DNA of 64,000 bases from Arabidopsis thaliana (GCF_000001735.4 NC_003074.8:13578101-13642100), one strand, 5' to 3'. Positions 10,687 to 22,173 are shown, numbered from the stretch's first letter. The notes: generated from the letters alone by a model not told the origin. Numbers and translations are program-made.

Positions 10687-13600
10687 AAGCTTTGAGAAGC
10701 AAGAAGAAGGTTGGTTAGTGTTTTAAAGTCGAATATGACTTGATGTCATGTGTATGATTGAGTATAAGAACTTAAACCGCAACCGGATCTTAAAGGCGTA
10801 AGAATTGTATCCTTATTAGAAGACACAAAGCCAAAGACTCATATGGACTTTGGCTACACCATGAAAGCTTTGAGAAGCAAGAAGAAGGTTGGTTAGTGTT
10901 TTAAAGTCAAATATGACTTGATGTCATGTGTACGATTGAGTATAAGAACTTAAACCGCAACCGGATCTTAAAGGCGTAAGAATTGTGTCCTTGTTAGAAG
11001 ACACAAAGCCAAAGACTCATGTGGACTTTGGCTACACCATAAAAGCTTTGAGAAGCAAGAAGAAGGTTGGTTAGTGTTTTAAAGTCGAATATGACTTGAT
11101 GTCATGTGTATCATTGAGTATAAGAACTTAAACCGCAACCAGATCTTAAAGGCGTAAGAGATGTATCCTTGTTAGAAGACACAAAGCCAAATACTCATAT
11201 GGACTTTGGCTACACCATGAAAGCTTTGAGAAGCAAGAAGAAGGTTGGTTAGTGTTTTGGAGTCGAATATGACTTGATGTCATGTGTATGATTGAGTATA
11301 ACAACTTAAACCGCAACCCGATCTTGTAAGCCTAAGTAGTGTATCGTTGTTAGAAGACACAAAGCCAAAGACTCATATGGACTGTGGCTACACCATGAAA
11401 GCTTTGAGAAGCAAGAAGAAGGTTGGTTAGTGTTTTGGAGTCGAATATGACTTGATGTCATGTGTATGATTGAGTATAAGAACTTAAACCGCAACCTGAT
11501 CTATAAGCCTAAGTAGTGTATCCTTGTTAGAAGACACAAAGCCAAAGACTCATATTGACTTTGGCTACACCATGAAAACTTTGAGAAGCAAGAAGAAGGT
11601 CGGTTAGTGTTTTGGAGTCGAATATGACTCGATGTCATGTGTATGATTGAGTATAANAAANNNNNNNNNNNNNNNNNNNNNNNNNNNNNNNNNNNNNNNN
11701 NNNNNNNNNNNNNNNNCTTAAACCGCAACCTGATCTATAAGCCTAAGTAGTGTATCCTTGTTAGAAGACACAAAGCCAAAGACTCATATTGACTTTGGCT
11801 ACACCATGAAAACTTTGAGAAGCAAGAAGAAGATTGGTTAGTGTTTTGGAGTCGAATATGACTTGATGTCATGTGTATGATTGAGTATAAGAACTTAAAC
11901 CGCAACCGGATCTTAAAGGCGTAAGAATTGTATCCTTGTTAGAAGACACAAAGCCAAAGACTCATATGGACTTTGGCTACACGATGAAAGCTTTGAGAAG
12001 CAAGAAGAAGGTTGGTTAGTGTTTTGGAGTCGATTATGACTTGATGTCATGTGTATGATTGAGTGTAAGAACTTAAACCGCAAGCCGATCTTAAAGGCGT
12101 AAGAATTGTATCCTTGTTAGAAGACACAAAGCCAAAGACTCATATGGACTTTGGCTACGCCATGAAAGCTATGAGAAGCAAGAAGAAGGTTGGTTAGTGT
12201 TTTGGAGTCGAATATGACTTGATGTCATGTGTATGATTGAGTATAAGAACTTAAACCGCAACCCGATCTTAAAGGCGTAAGAATTGTATCCTTGTTAGAA
12301 GACACAAAGCCAAAGACTCATATGGACTTTGGCTACACCATGAAAGCTTTGAGAAGCAAGAAGAAGGTTGGTTAGTGTTTTGGAGTCAAATATGACTTGA
12401 TGTCATGTGTATGATTGAGTATAACAACTTAAACCGCAACCCGATCTTGTAAGCCTAAGTAGTGTATCCTTGTTAGAAGACACAAAGCCAAAGACTCATA
12501 TGGACTTTGGCTACACCATGAAAGCTTTGAGAAGCAAGAAGAAGGTTGGTTAGTGTTTTAAAGTCGAATATGACTTGATGTCATGTGTATGATTGAGTAT
12601 AAGAACTTAAACCGCAACCGGATCTTAAAGGCGTAAGAATTGTATCCTTGTTAGAAGACACAAAGCCAAAGACTCATATGGACTTTGGCTACACCATGAA
12701 AGCTTTGAGAAGCAAGAAGAAGGTTGGTTAGTGTTTTGGAGTCGAATATGACTTGATGTCATGTGTATGATTGAGTATAAGAACTTAAACCTCAACCCGG
12801 TCTTAAAGGCGTAAGAATTGTATCCTTGTTAGAAGACACAAAGCCAAAGACTCATATGGACTTTGGCTACACCATGAAAGCTTTGAGAAGCAAGTAGAAG
12901 GTTGGTTAGTGTTTTGGAGTCGAATATGACTTGATGTCATGTGTATGATTGAGTATAACAACTTAAACCACAACCCGATCTTGTAAGCCTAAGTAGTGTA
13001 TCCTTGTTAGAAGACACAAAGCCAAAGACTCATATGGACTTTGGCTACACCATGAAAGCTTTGAGAAGCAAGAAGAAGGTTGGTTAGTGTTTTGGAGTCA
13101 AATATGACTTGATGTCATGTGTATGATTGAGTATAACAACTTAAACCGCAACCCGATCTTGTAAGCCTAAGTAGTGTATCCTTGTTAGAAGACACAAAGC
13201 CAAAGACTCATATGGACTTTGGCTACACCATGAAAGCTTTGAGAAGCAAGAAAAAGGTTGGTTAGTGTTTTAAAGTCGAATATGACTTGATGTCATGTGT
13301 ATGATTGAGTATAAGAACTTACACCGCAACCGGATCTTAAAGGCGTAAGAATTGTATCCTTGTTAGAAGACACAAAGCCAAAGACTCATATGGACTTTGG
13401 CTACACCATGAAAGCTTTGAGAAGCAAGAAGAAGGTTGGTTAGTGTTTTGGAGTCGAATATGACTTGATGTCATGTGTATGATTGAGTATAAGAACTTAA
13501 ACCGCAACCCGATCTTGTAAGCCTAAGTAGTGTATCCTTGTTAGAAGACACAAAGCCAAAGACTCATATTGACTTTGGCTACACCATGAAAGCTTTGAGA

Positions 13601-14502
13601 AGCAAGAAGAAGGTTGTTTAGTGTTTTAAAGTCGAATATGACTTGATGTCATGTGTATCATTGAGTATAAGAACTTAAACCGCAACCCGATCTTGTAAGC
13701 CTAAGTAGTGTTGCCTTGTTAGAAGACACAAAGCCAAAGACTCAGATGGACTTTGGCTACTCCATGAAAGCTTTAAGAAGCAAGAAGAAGGTTGGTTAGT
13801 GTTTTGGAGTCGAATATGACTTGATGTCATGTGTATGATTGAGTATAAGAACTTAAACCGCAACCCGATCTTAAAGGCGTAAGAATTGTATCCTTGTTAA
13901 AAGACACAAAGCCAAAGACTCATATGGACTTTGGCTACACCAAGAAAGCTTTGAGAAGCAAGAAGATGGTTGGTTAGTGTTTTGGAGTCGAATATGACTT
14001 GATGTCATGTGTATGATTGAGTATAAGAACTTAAACCGCAACGCGATCTTAAAGGCGTAAGAATTGTATCCTTGTTAGAAGACACAAAGCCAAAGACTCA
14101 TATGGACTTTGGCTACACCATGAAAGCTTTGAGAAGCAAGAAGAAGGTTGGTTAGTGTTTTGGAGTCGAATATGACTTGATGTCATGTGTATGATTGAGT
14201 ATAAGAACTTAAACCGCAACCCGATCTTGTAAGCCTAAGTAGTGTATCCTTGTTAGAAGACACAAAGTCAAAGACTCATATGGACTTTGGCTACACCATG
14301 AAAGCTTTGAGAAGCAAGAAGAAGGTTGGTTAGTGTTTTGGAGTCAAATATGACTTGATGTCATGTGTATGATTGAGTATAACAACTTAAACCGCAACCC
14401 GATCTTGTAAGCCTAAGTAGTGTATCCTTGTTAGAAGACACAAAGCCAAAGACTCATATTGACTTTGGCTACACCATGAAAGCTTTGAAAAGCAAGAAGA
14501 AA
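10687..14502 (+). repeat. CEN178 centromere satellite array, about 21 monomers
   Basis: AAGCTTTGAG recurs every 178 bp (10687, 10865, 11043, 11221, 11399 and so on). Two monomer variants are mixed: one with TTAAAGGCGTAAGAATTG and one with TTGTAAGCCTAAGTAGTG at the same position, plus AAAGTCG versus GGAGTCG alternatives. In A. thaliana this satellite carries CENH3 nucleosomes in the functional core. Whether this edge block does so cannot be told. The array ends inside a monomer at 14500-14502, where a truncated 5S gene starts. A short N gap lies at 11661-11716. Confidence 0.95.
11661..11716. other. Short N run inside the satellite array
   Basis: 56 N preceded by an isolated N at 11657. The monomers on either side share private variants (TGATCTATAAG, CATATTGACT, GAAAACTTTG), so the true spacing across the run is uncertain. 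Confidence 0.97.
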
Positions 14503-14578
14503 CTCCGTAGTTAAGCGTGCTTAGGCGAGAGTAGTACTAGGCCGGGTGACCTCCCGGACAGTCCTCGTGTTGCATCCC
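14503..14578 (+). pseudogene. 5S rRNA gene, 5'-truncated (unit 0)
   Basis: Starts at about gene position 43 (ACTCCGTAG), fused to CEN178, and lacks the first third of the gene. It has GGCCGGGTGACC in place of GGATGGGTGACC. Confidence 0.85.
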
Positions 14579-14968
14579 TCTTTTCTTTTTCGGTTTTTCT
14601 CTATTTTGTTTTGTTAAAATTGTATGACTCTATAACTTTTAGACCGTGAGGCCAAACTTCGCATGTGATACCTTTTCGGAAAGCCCAAAGAGAGCTCTCC
14701 GATGAATGAGGAAGGAAAATGGAATTCTTCTATTGGTTTTTTTTCTATTCCAAATTTTGACCTTAATGTACTTTTTTGGGCCTTTTCGTGATCTTTGCTA
14801 TATTACGGGGCAAAATTATATGTTCGGACATTGTTTTCGAATATTTTGCATGTATCAAAGCTCTTAGAAACAAGATATGGTATTCCTACATGGCTGGTGT
14901 GACCCACGGCAAATGGATCATAAAGTCTTTAAAAAAAGAATATATACGATTGCATTGCATGTAATAAC

Positions 14969-15087
14969 GGATGCGATCATACCAGCACTAATGCACCAGA
15001 TCCCATTAAAACTCCGCAGTTAAGCATACTTGGGCGAGAGTAGTAGTAGGATGGGTGACCTCCCGGAAAGTACTCGTGTTGCATCCC
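14969..15087 (+). rRNA. 5S rRNA gene, divergent (unit 1)
   Basis: 119 bp from GGATGCGATC to GCATCCC. Upstream it keeps TATATA at -28, GC at -12/-11 and C at -1, the known plant 5S upstream elements. Internal changes include GCATAC for GCGTGC and GTAGTAGTA for GTAGTACTA, so function is doubtful. Confidence 0.7.
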
Positions 15088-15460
15088 TCTTTTCTTTTTT
15101 TTTGTTAAAAATGTACGACTTTATAACTTTTAGACCATGAGGCCAAACTTGGAATGTGATACCTTTTCGGAAAGCCCAAAGAGAGCTCTCCTATGAATGA
15201 GGAAAGAAAATGGAATTCTTCTATTGGTTTTTTATTCTACTCCAAATTTTGACCTTAATGTACTTTTTTGGTCTTTTTCGTGATCTTTGCTATATGACAG
15301 GGCGAAAATTATATGATCGTACATTGTTTTCGAATATTTTGCATGTATCAAAGCTCTGATAAACAAGATAGGGTATTCCTACATAGCTGGTGGGAGCCAC
15401 GGCAAATGGATCTTAAAGTCTTCAAAAAAGAATACATACGATTGCATTGCATGTAGTAAC

Positions 15461-15579
15461 GGATGCGATCATACCAGCACTAATGCACCAGATCCCATCA
15501 GAACTCCGCAGTTAAGCGTGCTTGGGCGAGAGTAGTACTAGGATAGGGGACCAACCAGAAAGTCCTCGTGGTGCATCCC
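15461..15579 (+). pseudogene. 5S rRNA gene, degenerate (unit 2)
   Basis: The only unit to keep CAGAACTCC at positions 40-48. The 3' third is damaged (GGATAGGGGACCAACCAG, then GTGGTGCATCCC), which weakens the box C region and the terminal stem. Confidence 0.75.
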
Positions 15580-15971
15580 ACTTTTTCTTTCGGTTTTTCT
15601 CTATTTTGTTTTGTTAAAAATGTATGACTCTATAACGTTTAGACCGTGAGGCAAAACTTGGAATGTGATACCTTTTCGGAAAGCCCAAAGAGAGCTCTCC
15701 GATAAATGAGGAAGGAAAATGGAATTCTTCTATTGGTTTTTTATTCTACTCCAAATTTTGACCTTAATGTACTTTTTTGGTCTTTTTGGTGATCTTTGCT
15801 ATATGACAGGGCGAAAATTATATGATCGGACATTGTTTTCGAATATTTTGCATGTATCAAAGCTCTTATAAACAAGATAGGGTATTCCTACATAGCTGGT
15901 GGGAGCCACGGCAAATGGATCTTAAAGTCTTCAAAAAAAGAATAGATACGATTGCATTGGATGTAGTAAAC

Positions 15972-16090
15972 GGATGCGATCATACCAGCACTAATGCAAC
16001 GGATCCCATCAAAACTCCGCAGTTAAGCGTGCTTGGGCGAGAGTAGTACTAGGCTGGGTGACCTCCCGGACAGTCCTCGTGTTGCATCCC
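15972..16090 (+). rRNA. 5S rRNA gene, divergent (unit 3)
   Basis: 119 bp. Changes include GCAACGGATCC, GGCTGGGTGACC and CCCGGACAGTCC. The upstream -28 element is TAGATA rather than TATATA. Confidence 0.6.
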
Positions 16091-16482
16091 TCTTTTCTTT
16101 TTCGGTTTTTCTCTATTTTGTTTTGTTAAAATTGTATGACTCTATAACTTTTAGACCGTGACGCCAAACTTCGCATGTGATACCTTTTCGGAAAGCCCAA
16201 AGAGAGCTCTCCGATGAATGAGGAAGGAAAATGGAATTCTTCTATTGGTTTTTTTGCTATTCCAAATTTTGACCTTAATGTACTTTTTTGGTCCTTTTCG
16301 TGATATTTGCTATATTACAGGGCAAAAATTATATGATCGGACATTGTTTTCGAATATTTTGCATGTATCAAAGCTCTTATAAACAAGATATGGTATTCCT
16401 ACATGGCTGGTGTGACCCACGACAAATGGATCATAAAGTCTTAAAAAAAAAGATAGATACGATTGCATTGCATGTAGTAAAC

Positions 16483-16601
16483 GGATGCGATCATACCAGC
16501 ACTAATGCACCGGATCCCATCAAAACTACGCAGTTAAGCGTGCTTGGGCGAGAGTAGTACTAGGCTGGGTGACCTCCCGGATAGTCCTCGTGTTGCATCC
16601 C
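16483..16601 (+). rRNA. 5S rRNA gene, divergent (unit 4)
   Basis: 119 bp. Like unit 3 it has GGCTGGGTGACC, with CCCGGATAGTCC and ACTACGCAG. Confidence 0.6.
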
Positions 16602-16992
16602 TCTTTTCTTTTTCGGTTTTTCTCTATTTTGTTTTGTTAAAATTGTATGACTCTATAACTTTTAGACCGTGAGGCCAAACTTTGCATGTGATACCTTTTC
16701 GGAAAGCCCAAAGAGAGCTCTCCGATGAATGAGGAAGGAAAATGGAATTCTTCTATTGTTTGTTTTTTCTATTCCAAATTTTGACCTTAATGTACTTTTT
16801 CGGGCTTTTTCGTGATCTTTGCCATATTACGGGGCGAAATTATATGTTCGGACATTGGTTTTGAATATTTTGTATGTATCAAAGCTCTTATAAACAAGAT
16901 ATGGTATTCCTACATGGCTGGCGTGACCCACAGCAAATGGATCATAAAGTCTTCAAAAAAAGAATATATACGATTGCATTGCATGTAGTAAC

Positions 16993-17111
16993 GGATGCGA
17001 TCACACCAGCACTAATGCACCAGATCCAATTAAAACTCCGCAGTTGAGCATACTTGGGCGAGAGTAGTACTAGGATGGGTGACCTCCCGGAAAGTCCTCG
17101 TGTTGCATCCC
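16993..17111 (+). rRNA. 5S rRNA gene, divergent (unit 5)
   Basis: 119 bp. The upstream TATATA is retained, as in unit 1, with which it shares GCATACTTGG. It also has ATCCAATTA and CAGTTGAGC changes. Confidence 0.6.
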
Positions 17112-17485
17112 TCTTTTCTTTTTTTTGTTAAAAATGTACGACTTTATAACTTTTAGACCATGAGGCCAAACTTGGAATGTGATACCTTTTCGGAAAGCCC
17201 AAAGAGAGCTCTCCTATGAATGAGGAAAGAAAATGGAATTCTTCTATTGGTTTTTTATTCTACTCCAAATTTTGACCTTAATGTACTTTTTTGGTCTTTT
17301 TCGTGATCTTTGCTATATGACAGGGCGAAAATTATATGATCGGACATTGTTTTCGAATATGTTGCATGTATCAAAGCTCTTATAAACAAGATAGGGTATT
17401 CCTACATAGCTGGTGGGAGCCACGGCAAATGGATCTTAAAGTCTTCCAAAAAAGAATAGATACGATTGCATTGCATGTAGTTAAC

Positions 17486-17604
17486 GGATGCGATCATACC
17501 AGCACTAATGCAACGGATCCCATCAAAACTCCGCAGTTAAGCGTACTTGGGCAAGAGTAGTACTAGGATGGGGGACCTACCAGAAAGTCCCCGTGGTGCA
17601 TCCG
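17486..17604 (+). pseudogene. 5S rRNA gene, degenerate (unit 6)
   Basis: The 3' part reads GGGGGACCTACCAGAAAG and the end is GTGCATCCG, so the terminal helix is broken. Related to units 2 and 7. Confidence 0.7.
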
Positions 17605-17993
17605 ACTTTTTCTTTCGGTTTTTCTCTATTTTGTTTTGCTAAAAATGTATGATTCTATAACGTTTAGACCGTCAGGCCAAACTTGGCATGTGATACCTTT
17701 TCGGAAGCCCAAAGAGAGCTCTCCGATGAATGAGGAAGCAAAATGGAATTCTTCTATTGTTTTTTTTTTCTATTCCAAATTTTGAGCTTAATGTACTTTT
17801 TCGGGCCTTTTCGTGATCTTTGCTATATTACGGGGCGAAAATTATATGTTTGGACATTGTTTTCGAATATTTTGCATGTATCAAAGCTCAGATAAACAAG
17901 ATAGGGTATTCCTACATACCTGGTGGGACCCACGGCAAATGGATAGTAAAATCTTCAAAAAAGAATAGATACTATTGCATTGCATGTAGTAAT

Positions 17994-18112
17994 GGATGCG
18001 ATCATATCAGCACTAACGCACCGGATCCCATCAAAACTCCACAGTTAAGCGTGTTTGGGCGAGAGTAGTACTAGGATGGGGGACCTACCAAAAAGTCCTC
18101 GTGGTGCATCCC
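17994..18112 (+). pseudogene. 5S rRNA gene, degenerate (unit 7)
   Basis: Has ATATCAGCAC, CCACAGTTAAG, GGGGGACCTACCAAAAAG and GTGGTGCATCCC. It is preceded by T rather than C at -1. Confidence 0.7.
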
Positions 18113-18481
18113 ACTTTTTCTTTCGGTTTTTCTCTATTTTGTTTTGTTAAAAATGTATGACTCTATAACGTTTAGACCGTCAGGCCAAACTTGGCATGTG
18201 ATACCTTTTCGGAAAGCCCAAAGAGAGCTCTCCGATGAATGAGGAAGCAAAATGAAATTCTTCTATTGTTTTTTTTTCTATTCCAAATTTTGACCTTAAT
18301 GTAGTTTTTCGGGCCTTTTCGTGATCTTTGCTATGTTCGGACATTGTTTTCGAATATTTTTCATGTATCAAAGCTCTTATAAACAAGATATCGTATTCCT
18401 ACATGGCTGGTGTGACCCACGACAAATGGATCATAAAGTTTTCAAAAAAGAATAGATACGATTGCATTGCATGTAGTAAAC

Positions 18482-18600
18482 GGATGCGATCATACCAGCA
18501 CTAATGCACCGGATCCCATCAAAACTCTACACTTAAGCGTGCTTGGGAGAGAGTAGTACTAGGATGGGTGACCTCCAAGAAAGTCCTCGTGTTGCATCCC
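18482..18600 (+). rRNA. 5S rRNA gene, divergent (unit 8)
   Basis: 119 bp. Changes CTCTACACTTAAG, GGGAGAGAG and CTCCAAGAAAG lie in internal promoter regions. Confidence 0.55.
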
Positions 18601-18992
18601 TCTTTTCTTTTTTCGGTTTTTCTCTATGTTTTTTTGTTAAAATTGTATGACTCTTTAACTTTTAGACCGTGAGGCCAAACTTCGCATGTGATACCTTTTC
18701 AGAAAGCCCAAAGAGAGCTCTCCGGTGAATGAGGAAGGAAAATTGAATTTTTCTATTGGTTTTTTTTTCTACTCCAAATTTTGACGTTAATGTACTTTTT
18801 GGGGCCTTTTCGTGATCTTTGCTATATTACGGAGCGAAAATTATATGTTTGGACATTGTTTTCGAATATTTTGCATGTATCAAAGCTCTGATAAACAAGA
18901 TAGGGTATTCCTACATAGCTGGTGGGACCCACGGCAAATGGATCGTAAAGTCTTCGAAAAAGAATAGATACGATTGCATTGCATGTAGTAAC

Positions 18993-19111
18993 GGATGCGA
19001 TCATACCAGCACTAACGCACCGGATCCCATCAAAACTGTGCAGTTAAGCGTGTTTGGGCGAGACTAGTACTAGGATGGGTGACCTCACGGAAAGTCCTCG
19101 TGTTGGATCCC
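18993..19111 (+). rRNA. 5S rRNA gene, divergent (unit 9)
   Basis: 119 bp. Has ACTGTGCAG, CGAGACTAG and the altered end GTTGGATCCC, which mispairs the terminal stem. This marks the start of the GTTGGATCC subgroup (units 9, 12, 13 and 14). Confidence 0.55.
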
Positions 19112-19502
19112 TCTTTTCTTTTTTCGATTTTTGTCCTCTTTTTTTTGTTAAGAATGTATGACTCTATTACTTTTAGACAGTGAGGCCAAACTTCGCATGT
19201 GATACCTTTTCGGAAAGCCCAAAAAGAGCTCTCTGATGAATGAGGAAGGAAAATTGAATTCTTCTATTCTTTTTTTTTCTACTCCAAATTTTGACGTTAA
19301 GGTACTTTTTAAGGCCTTTTCGTGATCTTTGCTATATTACGGAGCGAAAATTATATGTTTGGACATTGTTTTCGAATATTTTGCATGTATCAAAGCTCTC
19401 ATAAACAAGATAGGGTATTCCTACATAGCTGGTGGGACCCACGACAAATGGATAGTAAAGTCTTCATAAAAGAATAGATACTATTGCATTGCATGTAGTA
19501 AC

Positions 19503-19621
19503 GGATGCGATCATATCAGCACTAACGCACCGGATCTCATCAAAACTCCGCAGTTAAGCGTGTTTGGGCGAGAGTAGTACTAGGATGGGTGACCTCCCGG
19601 AAAGTCCTCCTGTTGCATCCC
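19503..19621 (+). rRNA. 5S rRNA gene, divergent (unit 10)
   Basis: 119 bp. Close to consensus over most of its length, with CATATCAGC, ATCTCATC, GCGTGTTTGG and GTCCTCCTG changes. Confidence 0.6.
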
Positions 19622-20012
19622 TCTTTTCTTTTTTCGGTGTTTCTCTATTTTTTTTTGTTAGAAATGTATGACTCTATAAGGTTTAGACAGTGACGCCAAA
19701 CTTCGCATGTGATACCTTTTCAGAAAGCCCAAAGAGAGCTCTCCGATGAATGAGGAAGGAAAATTGAATTTTTCTATTGGTTTTTTTTCTACTCCAAATT
19801 TTGACGTTAATGTACTTTTTTGGGCCTTTTCGTGATCTTTACTATATTACGGAGCGAAAATTATATGTTCGGACATTGTTTTCGAATATTTTGCATGTAT
19901 CAAAGGTCTTATAAACAAGATAGGATATTCCTACATAGTTGGTGGGACCCATGGCAAATGGATCGTAAAGTCTTCAAAAAAGAATAGATACGATTGCATT
20001 GCATGTAGTAAC

Positions 20013-20132
20013 GGATGCGATCATACCAGCACTAATGCACCTGATCCCATCAAAACTCCGTAGTTAAGCGTGCTTGGGGCGACAGTAGTACTAGGATGGG
20101 TGACCTCCCGGAAAGTCCTCGTGTTGCATCCC
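20013..20132 (+). rRNA. 5S rRNA gene with 1-bp insertion (unit 11)
   Basis: 120 bp because of an extra G in CTTGGGGCGACAG. Otherwise among the closer matches to the canonical gene (CACCTGATCC, CTCCGTAG). Confidence 0.58.
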
Positions 20133-20524
20133 TCTTTTCTTTTTTCGGTTTTTCTTTTTCTTTTTTTGTTAAAAATGTATGACTCTATAACTTTTAGACA
20201 GTGAGGCAAAACTTCGCATGTGATACCATTTTGGAAAGCCCAAAGAGAGCTCTCCGATGAATGAGGAAGGAAAACTGAATTCTTCTATTGTTTTTTTTTC
20301 CAACTCCAAATTTTGACGTTAATGTACTTTTTTGGGCCTTTTCGTGATCTTTGCTATATTGCGGAGCAAAAGTTATATATTCGGACATTGTTTTCGAATA
20401 ATTTGCATGTATCAAAGCTCTTATAAACAAGATAGGGTATTCCTACATAGCTGGTGGGACCCACGGCAAATGGATCGTAAAGTCTTCAAAAAAGAATAGA
20501 TACGATTGCATTGCATGTAGTAAC

Positions 20525-20643
20525 AGATGCGATCATACCAGCACTAACGCACCAGATCCCATCAAAACTGTGCAGTTAAGCGTGCTTGGACGAGAGTAGT
20601 ACTAGGATGGGTGACCTCCCGGAAAGTCCTCGTGTTGGATCCC
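20525..20643 (+). pseudogene. 5S rRNA gene, degenerate (unit 12)
   Basis: Starts AGATGCGATC (G-to-A at position 1), with CACCAGATCC, ACTGTGCAG, CTTGGACGAG and GTTGGATCCC. Confidence 0.65.
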
Positions 20644-21034
20644 TCTTTTCTTTTTTCGGTTTTTGTCCTCTTTTTTTTGTTAAGAATGTATGACTCTATT
20701 ACTTTTAGACAGTGAGGCCAAACTTCGGATGTGATACCTTTTCGGAAAGCCCAAAAAGAGCTCTCTGATGAATAAGGAAGGAAAATGGAATTCTTCTATT
20801 GGTTTTTTTTTCTACTCCAAATTTTGACGTTAATGTACTTTTTTGGGCCTTTTCGTGATCTTTGCTATATACGGAGCGAAAATTATATGTTCGGACAGTG
20901 TTTTCGAATATTTTGCATGTATCAAAGCTCTTATAAACAAGATAGGGTATTCCTACATAGCTGGTGGGACCCATGGCAAATGGATCGTAAAGTCTTCAAA
21001 AAAGAATAGATACGATTGCATTGCATGTAGTAGC

Positions 21035-21153
21035 GGATGCGATCATACCAGCACTAACGCACCGGATCCCATCAAAACTGTGCAGTTAAGCGTGTTTGGG
21101 CGAGAGTAGTACTAGGATGGGTGACCTCCCGGAAAGTCCTCGTGTTGGATCCC
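21035..21153 (+). rRNA. 5S rRNA gene, divergent (unit 13)
   Basis: 119 bp. Has ACTGTGCAG, GCGTGTTTGG and GTTGGATCCC. Its 510-bp unit is almost identical to units 12, 14 and 15. Confidence 0.58.
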
Positions 21154-21544
21154 TCTTTTCTTTTTTCGGTTTTTGTCCTCTTTTTTTTGTTAAGAATGTA
21201 TGACTCTATTACTTTTAGACAGTGAGGCCAAACTTCGGATGTGATACCTTTTCGGAAAGCCCAAAAAGAGCTCTCTGATGAATAAGGAAGGAAAATGGAA
21301 TTCTTCTATTGGTTTTTTTTTCTACTCCAAATTTTGACGTTAATGTACTTTTTTGGGCCTTTTCGTGATCTTTGCTATATACGGAGCGAAAATTATATGT
21401 TCGGACAGTGTTTTCGAATATTTTGCATGTATCAAAGCTCTTATAAACAAGATAGGGTATTCCTACATAGCTGGTGGGACCCANGGCAAATGGATCGTAA
21501 AGTCTTCAAAAAAGAATAGATACGATTGCATTGCATGTAGTANC

Positions 21545-21663
21545 NGATGCGATCATACCAGCACTAACGCACCNGATCCCATCAAAACTGTGCAGTTAAG
21601 CGTGTTTGGGCGAGAGTAGTACTAGGATGGGTGACCTCCCGGAAAGTCCTCGTGTTGGATCCC
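21545..21663 (+). rRNA. 5S rRNA gene with ambiguous bases (unit 14)
   Basis: N at 21543, 21545 and 21574 (and at 21484 in the spacer) fall exactly where units 12 and 13 differ (A/G, A/G, A/G and C/T). Probably a consensus of more than one real unit. Confidence 0.55.
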
Positions 21664-22054
21664 TCTTTTCTTTTTTCGGTTTTTGTCCTCTTTTTTTTGT
21701 TAAGAATGTATGACTCTATTACTTTTAGACAGTGAGGCCAAACTTCGGATGTGATACCTTTTCGGAAAGCCCAAAAAGAGCTCTCTGATGAATAAGGAAG
21801 GAAAATGGAATTCTTCTATTGGTTTTTTTTTCTACTCCAAATTTTGACGTTAATGTACTTTTTTGGGCCTTTTCGTGATCTTTGCTATATACGGAGCGAA
21901 AATTATATGTTCGGACAGTGTTTTCGAATATTTTGCATGTATCAAAGCTCTTATAAACAAGATAGGGTATTCCTACATAGCTGGTGGGACCCATGGCAAA
22001 TGGATCGTAAAGTCTTCAAAAAAGAATAGATACGATTGCATTGCATGTAGTAGC

Positions 22055-22173
22055 GGATGCGATCATACCAGCACTAATGCACCGGATCCCATTAAAACTC
22101 CGCAGTTAAGCGTGCTTGGGCGATAATAGTACTAGGATGGGTGACCTCCCGGAAAGTCCTCGTGTTGAATCCC
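22055..22173 (+). rRNA. 5S rRNA gene, divergent (unit 15)
   Basis: 119 bp. It regains ACTCCGCAG and GCGTGCTTGG but has CGATAATAG and the end GTTGAATCCC. It is the last gene. The following spacer (22174-22520) is cut by the Athila B LTR. Confidence 0.58.

Noticed and set aside
9591..10726. Long reading frames across the 1000-N gap
   Set aside because: They consist almost wholly of X; the flanks are satellite.
8806..14502. CRISPR-like array
   Set aside because: Repeats are 178-bp tandem monomers without spacers, of known plant centromere type.
14776..22126. Repeated reading frames of 60-90 codons (for example ones with FRIFCMYQSSYKQD) in the 5S region
   Set aside because: They recur once per 5S unit, lie in the intergenic spacer and change with every unit; they are tandem-repeat shadows.
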